In this document: positions 1 through 5,419 of the stretch, one piece after another
How positions within the stretch are numbered: the first letter of the stretch is position 1
Layout of the letters: each line of letters starts with the position of its first letter
Assembly (NCBI GenBank): GCA_030635865.1
Contig: DAOVYA010000123.1
Span: 1-5,622, forward strand
Length of the DNA stretch: 5,622 bases
Source of the DNA: Gammaproteobacteria bacterium
GTDB lineage: Bacteria; Pseudomonadota; Gammaproteobacteria; UBA9214
Direction: 5' to 3'
Translations under genes and position numbers: made by a program
Notes under the pieces: model-generated
The model's database searches: none
Seen by the model: the letters and a program-made list of their open reading frames with translations, nothing else
What the model was told of the DNA's origin: nothing

Positions 1-63
1 CTGCGTACATTACGCGTACAACTAGCGGAGGTATGGAATCATGCACAGGCAGCAACATCCTGA
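1..63 (+). CDS. 3' end of an upstream gene, probably an ECF-type RNA polymerase sigma factor (partial)
   Basis: Frame 1 is open from the first base to a TGA at 61-63 and encodes 20 residues beginning LRTLRVQLAEVW. This resembles the arginine/leucine-rich helix that ends region 4 of ECF sigma factors, just after the helix-turn-helix that reads the -35 element, but the fragment is too short for a family match. The main support is context: the next gene is a zinc-finger anti-sigma factor whose start lies 23 nt inside this frame, a common sigma / anti-sigma arrangement. The other two forward frames do not read as a recognisable protein end. If correct, the sigma factor would direct its own operon and be held at the membrane by the downstream protein. 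The assignment is inference. Confidence 0.45.
   Translation: MRTLRVQLAEVWNHAQAATS
27..32 (+). promoter_or_regulatory. Ribosome binding site of the anti-sigma gene
   Basis: GGAGGT is a near-perfect Shine-Dalgarno sequence, 8 nt before the ATG at 41. It lies inside the last codons of the upstream frame, so translation of the two genes is probably coupled. It fixes the start at 41. Confidence 0.75.
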
Positions 64-511
64 TCCGGAACAGCTGGATCGACTGCGGGCCGGTTTGCTG
101 GATGACCAGCCGGAAGAAAAATCAACCCTGGAAAGTCATATCGAGCGCTGTCCGGTCTGTCAGTCACAAATGAACAGCTGGCAGCAACTCGACCCCGATG
201 CACTGGGGCCACGACTGGACACGGGGTCACTGGGCCACTCCCTGCAACAGGCACGTCAGCAGGCCATGAGTAATGCAGGCGCGCAACACTCGCGAACATT
301 CATGCCATATGCAACAGTCGCACTATTGCTGATCGTCGTCTCGGTCGGTGTCTGGATGGCCCAGCCAGAACACCAGGACTCATCCCTGAAAATGGCGGAT
401 CGCAACCAGGAAGTTCCGGGGCTGTATGAAGATATAGACTTTTACCTGTGGCTTGCCGGGCAAAATGGAAATACCATAAATAAAGAAGAGATCAATCCAA
501 ACAATACCTGA
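41..511 (+). CDS. Membrane-anchored zinc-finger anti-sigma factor
   Basis: A 156-residue protein with the layout of a transmembrane anti-sigma factor. The N-terminal cytoplasmic part holds H33-x3-C37-x2-C40 (SHIERCPVC), the core of the ZAS / zf-HC2 zinc-binding fold, and H6 sits where ChrR-type proteins have their first zinc ligand. This domain normally clamps an ECF sigma factor. Residues about 70-88 are a glutamine-rich linker, about 90-107 form one membrane helix (ATVALLLIVVSVGVW), and 108-156 should be periplasmic. The periplasmic part has an acidic-aromatic motif, DIDFYLWLA, at 131-139. The strong ribosome site, the overlap with the preceding probable sigma gene and the 1-nt gap to the next gene suggest one operon. 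The signal it senses cannot be read from the sequence. DUF3619-type proteins hold a similar position in related operons, but the HxxxCxxC core favours the zinc-finger class. Confidence 0.75.
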   Translation: MHRQQHPDPEQLDRLRAGLLDDQPEEKSTLESHIERCPVCQSQMNSWQQLDPDALGPRLDTGSLGHSLQQARQQAMSNAGAQHSRTFMPYATVALLLIVVSVGVWMAQPEHQDSSLKMADRNQEVPGLYEDIDFYLWLAGQNGNTINKEEINPNNT

Positions 512-512
512 T

Positions 513-836
513 ATGAGCCTTGTAACTGTCATACGTCCCTTGCTGCTGGCGCTGGCCTTAACAGCCACCTCACAAGCAACCTTCGCAGACAAGGGTATCC
601 CCTGGAGCGCACTGAATAAAAGTGAGCAGGATACGTTAAAGCAATACCGGGGAAACTGGTCTGGCTTCGACCCGGCAGAGCAGCAGAGATTACAGCAAGG
701 TGCACGCAGGTATCTTGAATTATCCCCACGTGAACGGCAGGCAGTTGAACGCAGGCACAATCAATATGAAAAAATGTCGCCCAGGGAACGTCGGCATTTA
801 CGCAAGGAATACCAGCGGCAGAAAAAGCACAAATAG
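513..836 (+). CDS. Small exported DUF3106-like repeat protein
   Basis: A 107-residue basic protein of unknown function. Residues 1-25 look like a Sec signal peptide: a hydrophobic core LLLALALTA and a probable signal peptidase I site after ATFA (residue 25), with DK starting the mature chain. The mature part consists mainly of four 18-residue units beginning at W31, W49, Y67 and Y85, each with an invariant glutamate at position 8, and repeats 3 and 4 carry LSPRER and MSPRER. The C-terminus is strongly basic (QKKHK). This matches the DUF3106 pattern of W/Y-x2-L-S-P-x-E-R helical units. The start is 1 nt after the anti-sigma stop and has no strong ribosome site close by, so translation probably depends on coupling. 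The location suggests a periplasmic partner or target of the sigma / anti-sigma pair. The repeats loosely recall the LTxxQ motifs of CpxP/Spy stress proteins, but homology is not shown. Confidence 0.72.
   Translation: MSLVTVIRPLLLALALTATSQATFADKGIPWSALNKSEQDTLKQYRGNWSGFDPAEQQRLQQGARRYLELSPRERQAVERRHNQYEKMSPRERRHLRKEYQRQKKHK
603..818 (+). repeat. Four tandem 18-residue (54-nt) coding repeats
   Basis: Residues 31-102 of the DUF3106-like protein fall into four units of exactly 18 residues without gaps. The shared pattern is [WY]-x-x-[LFM]-[NDS]-[KP]-x-E-[RQ]-x-x-[LV]. The units start WSALNKSE, WSGFDPAE, YLELSPRE and YEKMSPRE. The DNA is diverged, so the repetition is at protein level and old. 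Net positive charge rises from the first to the last unit. Confidence 0.8.
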
Positions 837-871
837 GCGCCGCATACCCGCAATACGCATCGCATCACAGC

Positions 872-901
872 TTACTGCCAGCCAGCCTTCTCTGTTATGC
901 T
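872..901 (+). promoter_or_regulatory. Possible suhB promoter with extended -10
   Basis: TGTTATGCT at 893-901 fits an extended -10 element (TG, one base, then TATGCT, which matches TATAAT at four of six positions). TTACTG at 872-877, 18 nt upstream, would be a poor -35. The leader to the suhB start would be about 24 nt. The site lies in the 95-nt gap after the DUF3106-like gene, where a separate promoter is expected because suhB is unrelated to the upstream operon. It is a single match found by eye, with no conservation evidence. Confidence 0.3.
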
Positions 902-931
902 TCGCGCCCCACTCTATCCAGGCAGGCAATT

Positions 932-1732
932 ATGCACCCCATGCTGAACATCGCCGTCCGGGCCGCACGAGGCGCCGGGGGTATAATCATCAGGAACCTC
1001 GGCAAGCTCGATGCACTTACCGTGCACTCCAAAAATCGTAATGACTTTGTCAGCGAAGTGGACACACAGGCAGAGCGGGAAATTATCCATATCCTGCGCA
1101 AGGCCTACCCCGATCATGGCATCCTTGCCGAGGAAAGCGGGCATCATGATGGCGATGAATATCAATGGATAATCGACCCGCTGGATGGCACAACAAACTT
1201 CCTCCATGGATTTCCACAATTCGCCGTATCCATTGCCCTGAGGCACAGGGGCAGACTGGAACAGGGCGTGGTTTACGATCCATTACGCCAGGAATTATTT
1301 ACTGCGACACGCGGTGCCGGTGCCCAGATGAACGACCGCCGTATACGGGTGACAAACAGAAAGTATCTTGACGGTGCCTTGCTGGGCACAGGGTTTCCGT
1401 TTAAATCCCGGCAGCACCTGGACACCTACCTTGATATGTTCCGTGCCCTTTTTCAAGACACAGCCGGAATCAGGCGTGCTGGCTCAGCTGCCCTCGACCT
1501 CGCCTATGTAGCCAGCGGGCGTCTTGATGGCTTCTGGGAAATCGGATTGAGTATATGGGATATGGCTGCAGGTGTATTACTGATTCAGGAAGCAGGCGGT
1601 CTCTCTGGCGATTTCACTGGCGGACATGATTTTCTAAAAAATGGAAACCTGGTCGCTGGTAACCCTAAACTGTTTGCAGAAATCCTGAAAACCATTCGCC
1701 CCTTCGTTACAGACGAACTTCGTACAAAATAA
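932..1732 (+). CDS. suhB: Inositol-1-monophosphatase family protein SuhB
   Basis: A 266-residue protein, against 267 in E. coli SuhB. The first 13 residues, MHPMLNIAVRAAR, match the E. coli N-terminus as I recall it, which fixes the start. The family hydrolyses inositol monophosphates with Mg2+. Expected metal ligands are E67 in AEES, D82 and D85 in IDPLDGTTNF (81-90), and D210 in the second signature IWDMAAG (209-214). GTGFPFK (152-158) and RRAGSAALDLAYVASGRLDGFWE (181-203 region) are further family hallmarks. In E. coli, SuhB also binds the transcription machinery with Nus factors and supports antitermination and folding of ribosomal RNA; the close similarity makes a comparable role plausible but unproven. 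A modest AGGCAGG lies about 5 nt before the ATG. The gene runs towards secF, as I recall for Pseudomonas. No residue required for catalysis appears to be missing. Confidence 0.96.
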   Translation: MHPMLNIAVRAARGAGGIIIRNLGKLDALTVHSKNRNDFVSEVDTQAEREIIHILRKAYPDHGILAEESGHHDGDEYQWIIDPLDGTTNFLHGFPQFAVSIALRHRGRLEQGVVYDPLRQELFTATRGAGAQMNDRRIRVTNRKYLDGALLGTGFPFKSRQHLDTYLDMFRALFQDTAGIRRAGSAALDLAYVASGRLDGFWEIGLSIWDMAAGVLLIQEAGGLSGDFTGGHDFLKNGNLVAGNPKLFAEILKTIRPFVTDELRTK

Positions 1733-1776
1733 AACCTGCTCATCTCCTGCATCACCACTGGTTGAGATATACATGC

Positions 1777-1797
1777 CCACGCTTCAAGGAAGCGTGG
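1777..1797. repeat. Perfect 9-bp inverted repeat with a 3-nt loop downstream of suhB
   Basis: CCACGCTTC (1777-1785) pairs perfectly with GAAGCGTGG (1789-1797) around the loop AAG. It starts 45 nt after the suhB stop. No T-rich run follows on either strand, so it is not a standard intrinsic terminator. It could instead protect the suhB mRNA 3' end, aid Rho-dependent release, or be a REP-like or IS200/IS605-end-like hairpin. The sequence alone does not decide between these. Confidence 0.6.
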
Positions 1798-1842
1798 ACT
1801 GTGTTCAAGTTTGATGGCCTGATGCCGATCATGAAGTCATAC

Positions 1843-1854
1843 ATGCTGCAGCAT
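1843..1854. repeat. 12-bp perfect palindrome in the suhB-secF interval
   Basis: ATGCTGCAGCAT is fully self-complementary, with no loop. It lies 49 nt before the small ORF at 1904, where an operator would be possible. A second CTGCAG lies at 1876-1881. A match of this length can occur by chance, and no regulator is recognised. Confidence 0.3.
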
Positions 1855-1892
1855 CACCGACACCGGGGGCCGCCCCTGCAGGCTCAAAAATC

Positions 1893-1897
1893 AGGAT
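1893..1897 (+). promoter_or_regulatory. Ribosome binding site of the small ORF
   Basis: AGGAT sits 6 nt before the ATG at 1904, which is good spacing. It supports translation from 1904 rather than from the alternative in-frame ATG at 1916, and it is the main argument that the ORF is real. Confidence 0.45.
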
Positions 1898-1903
1898 AGA
1901 AAT

Positions 1904-2125
1904 ATGGGTAAGTCAATGAAAGCAAAGAAAATTAATAATAACGCCCTGGAGTTAATCATGCGTGATGTACTCCATGGTATGGCTGATTTCACCCGGGATG
2001 CCAGTTGCGGCAGTCAGTTGGGCAACCTGGAAATCGTCGCTGTTGAAAGTCCGTACGGGCAGGGGCAGGAGACAGCCAGAATATTGCCATTTCCTGCTGC
2101 GGGGAAAGCTCCCGTTAAAAAGTAA
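1904..2125 (+). CDS. Small hypothetical protein, unrecognised
   Basis: A 73-residue ORF that I do not recognise. It has a correctly spaced AGGAT ribosome site. The N-terminus is rich in lysine and asparagine (KAKKINNN), followed by a probable amphipathic helix at about 14-31 (ALELIMRDVLHGMADFTR). A middle section with a single cysteine (C35) and glycines comes next, then a C-terminal tail with PFPAAGKAPVKK. There is no signal peptide or membrane helix, so a cytoplasmic protein is expected. An alternative start, ATG at 1916, would give 69 residues. The gene stands alone between suhB and the converging sec operon, and its last bases overlap the T-rich run of the possible secF terminator. No function can be inferred. 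It could also be a chance ORF, since a 73-codon frame is within the range seen in non-coding DNA. Confidence 0.5.
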   Translation: MGKSMKAKKINNNALELIMRDVLHGMADFTRDASCGSQLGNLEIVAVESPYGQGQETARILPFPAAGKAPVKK

Positions 2126-2149
2126 ACTGAACTGACAGCGTCAGGCAGT
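2116..2149 (-). terminator. Possible weak intrinsic terminator of the sec operon
   Basis: Read on the minus strand just after the secF stop, CTGAC and GTCAG form a 5-bp stem with a 3-nt loop (2132-2144). Outside it, ACTG and CAGT add four pairs across a small internal loop (2126-2149). TTACTTTTT then follows at 2125-2117. The stem is short and not very GC-rich, so termination would be partial. The position, 13 nt past secF, is right. Confidence 0.4.
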
Positions 2150-2162
2150 CGGTCACGCCGGA

Positions 2163-3101
2163 TTAAACGCTGCTTCCTCCCTGTCCTTCCTCTTCTTGTT
2201 TCGCCGGCATTAAATCTGCCTTTGTAACACCCAGTGCCAGTGTGGCGGTACTTGCCACATAGATAGAAGAGTAGGTTCCAACAACAACACCGATAATCAG
2301 GGCCAGTGAGAAGCCATGTATCACTTCGCCACCAAAGACAAACAGGGACCCCAGCACCAGCAAGGTCGTGATGGATGTCATCAAGGTTCGCGCCAGCGTT
2401 TGATTGATAGAGGCATTCATTATCTCAAGTGAAGTACGTTTACGCATTCTTCGGAAGTTCTCGCGAATACGATCAAACACAACGATTGTGTCATTCAGTG
2501 AATAACCGATAACAGCGAGCAATGCAGCGACTACCGTGAGATCAAAATCAACCTGGAACAGCGAAAAGAACCCCACGATAATCAATACATCGTGGACAAG
2601 GGCAGCGACTGCACCTGGTGCAAAGCGCCACTGGAACCGGATAATAATGTAGATCAGTATCCCGATCAGCGCATAAATCATCGCCAGGGCACCCTGCTCT
2701 GTCAGTTCTTCGCCAACCTGTGGGCCAACAAATTCAACACGACGCATTTCAACACTTGCGTCCTGTATGCGTAACGCTGCAAGCACGTCCTCACTAAGCT
2801 GGGCGCTTCCCCTGCCCTCACGGGGCGCGATGCGTATCAGTACATCACGGGAAGTACCAAAATGCTGCGCCTGTGCCAGCTCAAAACCTGCATTCGAAAG
2901 CGCAGTGCGCACCACCCCCAGTTCGGCAGGCTCCGGGTAACCAACCTCGATTAATGTTCCACCGGTAAAATCAATCCCCAGATTCAGACCCTTGACGACC
3001 AGTGAACCGGTGGCAATAACGAGCAGGATACCTGACAGGACCATAGTGATAGTCCGCTTTCCCATAAAATCGATATCGAATTTGCCTTTGAATATCCGCA
3101 T
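2163..3101 (-). CDS. secF: Protein translocase subunit SecF
   Basis: A 312-residue inner-membrane protein (E. coli SecF is about 323). With SecD and YajC it forms the complex that joins SecYEG and uses the proton gradient to complete export of preproteins on the periplasmic side. A first membrane helix at about 17-37 is followed by the SecF signature GIDFTGGT (42-49) and the periplasmic P1 domain to about 120. VEFVGPQVGEEL (122-133) leads into five more helices between about 135 and 292. The conserved GYSLNDTIVVFDRIREN (199-215) carries D204 and D210-R211, in the region implicated in proton-driven movement. The tail is short, acidic and glycine-rich (KQEEEGQGGS). The start is supported by the E. 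coli-like opening and an AAGG about 10 nt upstream. It lies 20 nt after secD and is certainly co-transcribed with it. Confidence 0.97.
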   Translation of the reverse strand: MRIFKGKFDIDFMGKRTITMVLSGILLVIATGSLVVKGLNLGIDFTGGTLIEVGYPEPAELGVVRTALSNAGFELAQAQHFGTSRDVLIRIAPREGRGSAQLSEDVLAALRIQDASVEMRRVEFVGPQVGEELTEQGALAMIYALIGILIYIIIRFQWRFAPGAVAALVHDVLIIVGFFSLFQVDFDLTVVAALLAVIGYSLNDTIVVFDRIRENFRRMRKRTSLEIMNASINQTLARTLMTSITTLLVLGSLFVFGGEVIHGFSLALIIGVVVGTYSSIYVASTATLALGVTKADLMPAKQEEEGQGGSSV

Positions 3102-3121
3102 GGTTCACTCGCCTTCAGTCA

Positions 3122-4978
3122 TTAAATCGACAGCCGGGAAATCCGCCGGCCGCCATATATAAGGTTTATCACCGCACGGGTACCCAAAATGGCAGTGAAC
3201 ATCGAGGTTAGTATCCCGATAGACAACGTCACTGCAAAACCTTTAATAGGACCCGTTCCATAACTCAGTAATACAACGGCAGCGATAAGTGTTGTGATAT
3301 TTGCATCTGCAATGGTTGAAAACGCCTTCTCGTAACCTGCCTGAATACTCGCATGCGGGCTATTCCCGTTACGCAATTCTTCCCGTATGCGCTCGAAAAT
3401 CAGCACATTGGCATCCACGGCCATACCAACCGTCAAAACAATACCGGCAATACCCGGCAACGTAAGTGTCGCCTGCAACATTGAAAGAATGGCAACAATC
3501 ACCACCAGATTCAGGGTCAGGGCAAGATCCGCAACAAGGCCAAAAAGACGGTAGTAAATCGCCATAAAAACGAGCACTGCGCAAAACCCGATCAGCACCG
3601 AGTTAAAGCCCTGATCGATATTATCCTTGCCCAGGCTGGGGCCTATCGTACGCTCCTCGACGATCTCGATCGGGGCCGCCAGCGCACCGGAGCGTAATAA
3701 CAGCGCCAGCTCGTGCGCCTCTTCGGAACTATCCAGGCCGGTTGTCTGGAAACGTTTACTGAATACACCGCGTATGGTGGCAACACTCACCACTTCCTCT
3801 ACCTTCTTCCTGGTCTTGACAGGCTTGCCGTCAACCAGTCGTGTTTCTGTCTTGTTTTCGATAAACACCACGGCCATTGGTTTGCCGACACTTGCCTTGG
3901 TGAACTTCAACATACTGCGCGCGCCTTTGGCATCGAGCATAACTGTTACATTGGGTGATCCTGATTGTTGATCAAATCCCGAATTGGCGTTGATAATCTG
4001 GTCACCGGTCGCTATAACCGATTTCTTTAAAAGAACAGGACTGCCATCACGCTGGTAATACACCTTTGAACCGGCAGGCACCTTGCCCGCAACAGCGCTC
4101 TCCAGGTCATGTTCGGTATCAACCGCGCGGTATTCCAGCGTAGCGGTTGCGCCCAGTATCTTCTTGGCCAGCGCGGTATCCTGTACACCGGGTAATTGCA
4201 CAACAATGCGCTGCGTCCCCTGCTGCTGAATAATAGGCTCTGCCACACCCAGTTCGTTAACGCGATTACGCAGTGTCAGAATGTTTTGCTGCAGGGCAAA
4301 CTTTCGTGTCTCCTTGAGTTCGCTCTCGTCAGGCTTTGCAAACAGGGCAATTTTGTCTGCGCTGTCCCTTACCTCGAGCTTCAGCCTGGGATAGGCGGTA
4401 TTTATGACGCCATAGGCCTTCTCACGATCTTCGGCATTGCGGAAAACAATAAATACACCCTGTTTCTGGGAACGTATAGCGGCATAACGTATCCTGGCTT
4501 CCCGCAATTGCGCACGCAGACCCGTGGTATAGACATCGATCGACTTCTGGACCGCGGAATCTACATCCACCTCCATGAGGAAGTGAACCCCGCCACGCAG
4601 ATCCAGGCCCAGGTACATGGGCAAGGCATTAAAACTATCTAGCCACTCAGGTGTGGCCGGCGCCAGGTTCAACGCAATGATGTAATCCGTCCCCAACGCT
4701 GCACGGGCATACTCAACGGCTTTTAGCTGTGCCTCTGTATCATTAAACCGGATCAGCAGCTTGCCGGCCTCGAGTTCAACCGACTTCCTGACTATGCCGG
4801 CCTCATCAAGGGTCTTTATGAGTCTTTCCTGTGCGGCACTATCCAGCTCGGCAGTACGCGTACCTGATATCTGCAGTGCCGGGTCTTCTCCATACAGGTT
4901 CGGAAGCGCATAGATCGTGCCAATTATCAGCACAAAGATAATAAGGAGGTACTTCCAAAGCGGATACTGGTTACTCAT
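3122..4978 (-). CDS. secD: Protein translocase subunit SecD
   Basis: A 618-residue inner-membrane protein (E. coli SecD is 615). The N-terminus, YPLWKYLLIIFVLIIGTIYALPNLYGEDPA, is a membrane helix with the usual flanks. The large periplasmic P1 domain follows, with LGLDLRGGVHFLMEVD (123-138) and LRNRVNELGVAEP (236-248) as family hallmarks and GALAAPIEIVEERTIGPSLG (431-450) at its end. Five further helices lie between about 455 and 605. PGIAGIVLTVGMAVDANVL (508-526) contains D522, equivalent to the essential TM4 aspartate of E. coli SecD (D519), and FERIREEL follows. The end RRISRLSI parallels the E. coli tail. P1 is thought to grip emerging preproteins and release them with proton flow. A TAAAGCCAAAAGGA leader places AAGGA about 9 nt before the ATG. 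The gene lies 20 nt after yajC and 20 nt before secF. I see no unusual feature. Confidence 0.98.
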   Translation of the reverse strand: MSNQYPLWKYLLIIFVLIIGTIYALPNLYGEDPALQISGTRTAELDSAAQERLIKTLDEAGIVRKSVELEAGKLLIRFNDTEAQLKAVEYARAALGTDYIIALNLAPATPEWLDSFNALPMYLGLDLRGGVHFLMEVDVDSAVQKSIDVYTTGLRAQLREARIRYAAIRSQKQGVFIVFRNAEDREKAYGVINTAYPRLKLEVRDSADKIALFAKPDESELKETRKFALQQNILTLRNRVNELGVAEPIIQQQGTQRIVVQLPGVQDTALAKKILGATATLEYRAVDTEHDLESAVAGKVPAGSKVYYQRDGSPVLLKKSVIATGDQIINANSGFDQQSGSPNVTVMLDAKGARSMLKFTKASVGKPMAVVFIENKTETRLVDGKPVKTRKKVEEVVSVATIRGVFSKRFQTTGLDSSEEAHELALLLRSGALAAPIEIVEERTIGPSLGKDNIDQGFNSVLIGFCAVLVFMAIYYRLFGLVADLALTLNLVVIVAILSMLQATLTLPGIAGIVLTVGMAVDANVLIFERIREELRNGNSPHASIQAGYEKAFSTIADANITTLIAAVVLLSYGTGPIKGFAVTLSIGILTSMFTAILGTRAVINLIYGGRRISRLSI

Positions 4979-4998
4979 TACAGGCCGTCCTTTTGGCT

Positions 4999-5322
4999 TT
5001 ACAGCTCTTTAATTGTTCCCTTGGGCATCAGGGTGGCAACTGCTTGTCGTTGCACTTTTACATTCATCCCGTCTGCAACCTCAAGCTCTATGAAGTTGTC
5101 CCCCACTTTTACGATCTTTCCCAGTATGCCGCCGTTGGTAACCACTTCATCGCCCTTGGCCAGCGCCCCGACCATCTGTTTGTGCTCCTTGGCCTTTTTG
5201 CTTTGCGGGCGAATCAACAGAAAATAGAAAATGACGAAAATTACAATTAGCGGTAAAAAGCTTGTCAATGCATCACCCTGGGCCGGGGACGCCGCCATCG
5301 CATCTGAAATAAAGAAATTCAT
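4999..5322 (-). CDS. yajC: Sec translocon accessory subunit YajC
   Basis: A 107-residue protein, against 110 in E. coli YajC. It opens MNFFISDAMAASPAQG, very like the E. coli protein, so the start is secure. One membrane helix lies at about 20-37 (TSFLPLIVIFVIFYFLLI), followed by the conserved RPQSKKAKEHKQM (38-50). The cytoplasmic domain contains GDEVVTNGGILGKI (57-70) and ends MPKGTIKEL. YajC belongs to the SecDF-YajC complex and is also linked to YidC; it is not essential in E. coli and its exact role is unsettled. It is the first gene of the sec group, 97 nt after tgt and 20 nt before secD. The best ribosome site, AGAGGAG, is unusually far from the start (13 nt). Confidence 0.96.
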   Translation of the reverse strand: MNFFISDAMAASPAQGDALTSFLPLIVIFVIFYFLLIRPQSKKAKEHKQMVGALAKGDEVVTNGGILGKIVKVGDNFIELEVADGMNVKVQRQAVATLMPKGTIKEL

Positions 5323-5419
5323 GCCTGCTGTTCCACTCCTCTGTTATATCCCGATTTAACGGCCGGTTGGCCCGCCCGGACCACCGTCATGCCGATCCGG
5401 CCCAGCCAAAGGCCGCATA
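5323..5419 (-). other. tgt-yajC intergenic spacer with GC-rich inverted repeats
   Basis: This 97-nt spacer can fold in at least two competing ways. CCGGACC (5376-5382) can pair with GATCCGG (5394-5400), all seven pairs forming in the minus-strand RNA if one G-U is allowed. Alternatively GGCCGG (5361-5366) pairs with CCGGCC (5397-5402), with TTGGC (5367-5371) and GCCAA (5405-5409) as a further option. No T-rich run follows, so it is not a standard terminator. It may stabilise or process the tgt-yajC transcript. No convincing promoter for yajC was found here. Confidence 0.35.
5336..5342 (-). promoter_or_regulatory. Ribosome binding site of yajC with long spacing
   Basis: AGAGGAG on the minus strand is the strongest Shine-Dalgarno match before yajC, but it stands 13 nt from the ATG instead of the usual 5-9. 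The protein start is fixed by family similarity, so the spacing is a real feature and may lower translation initiation. Confidence 0.5.

Noticed and set aside
39..299. An 86-codon minus-strand frame under the anti-sigma gene.
   Set aside because: It is proline- and alanine-rich, lacks a ribosome site and any recognisable domain, and lies opposite a well-supported gene.
841..865. Three CGCAT copies in the gap before suhB (841, 856 and 861), considered as an operator.
   Set aside because: The copies are irregularly spaced and short, and no known regulator site matches; chance is sufficient.
700..1041. A 113-codon plus-strand frame running from the DUF3106-like gene into suhB.
   Set aside because: It overlaps two supported genes in another frame, and its arginine- and serine-rich composition is typical of an out-of-frame read.
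1822..1899. A 25-codon frame (starting MPIMKSYML) ending just before the small ORF, like a leader peptide.
   Set aside because: It has no ribosome binding site and no regulatory codon run, and this length is expected by chance.
1733..1903. Search for an insertion sequence, tRNA, riboswitch or CRISPR remnant in the gap after suhB.
   Set aside because: Only one hairpin and one palindrome were seen. There is no transposase fragment, target duplication, tRNA fold or repeat-spacer pattern.
4196..4642. A 148-codon plus-strand frame opposite secD.
   Set aside because: It lies entirely within secD on the other strand, has no ribosome site, and secD is certain.
5343..5348. TATAAC on the minus strand just before yajC, a good match to a -10 promoter element.
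   Set aside because: Transcription would begin inside or after the AGAGGAG ribosome site, leaving yajC without it, and no acceptable -35 lies upstream.
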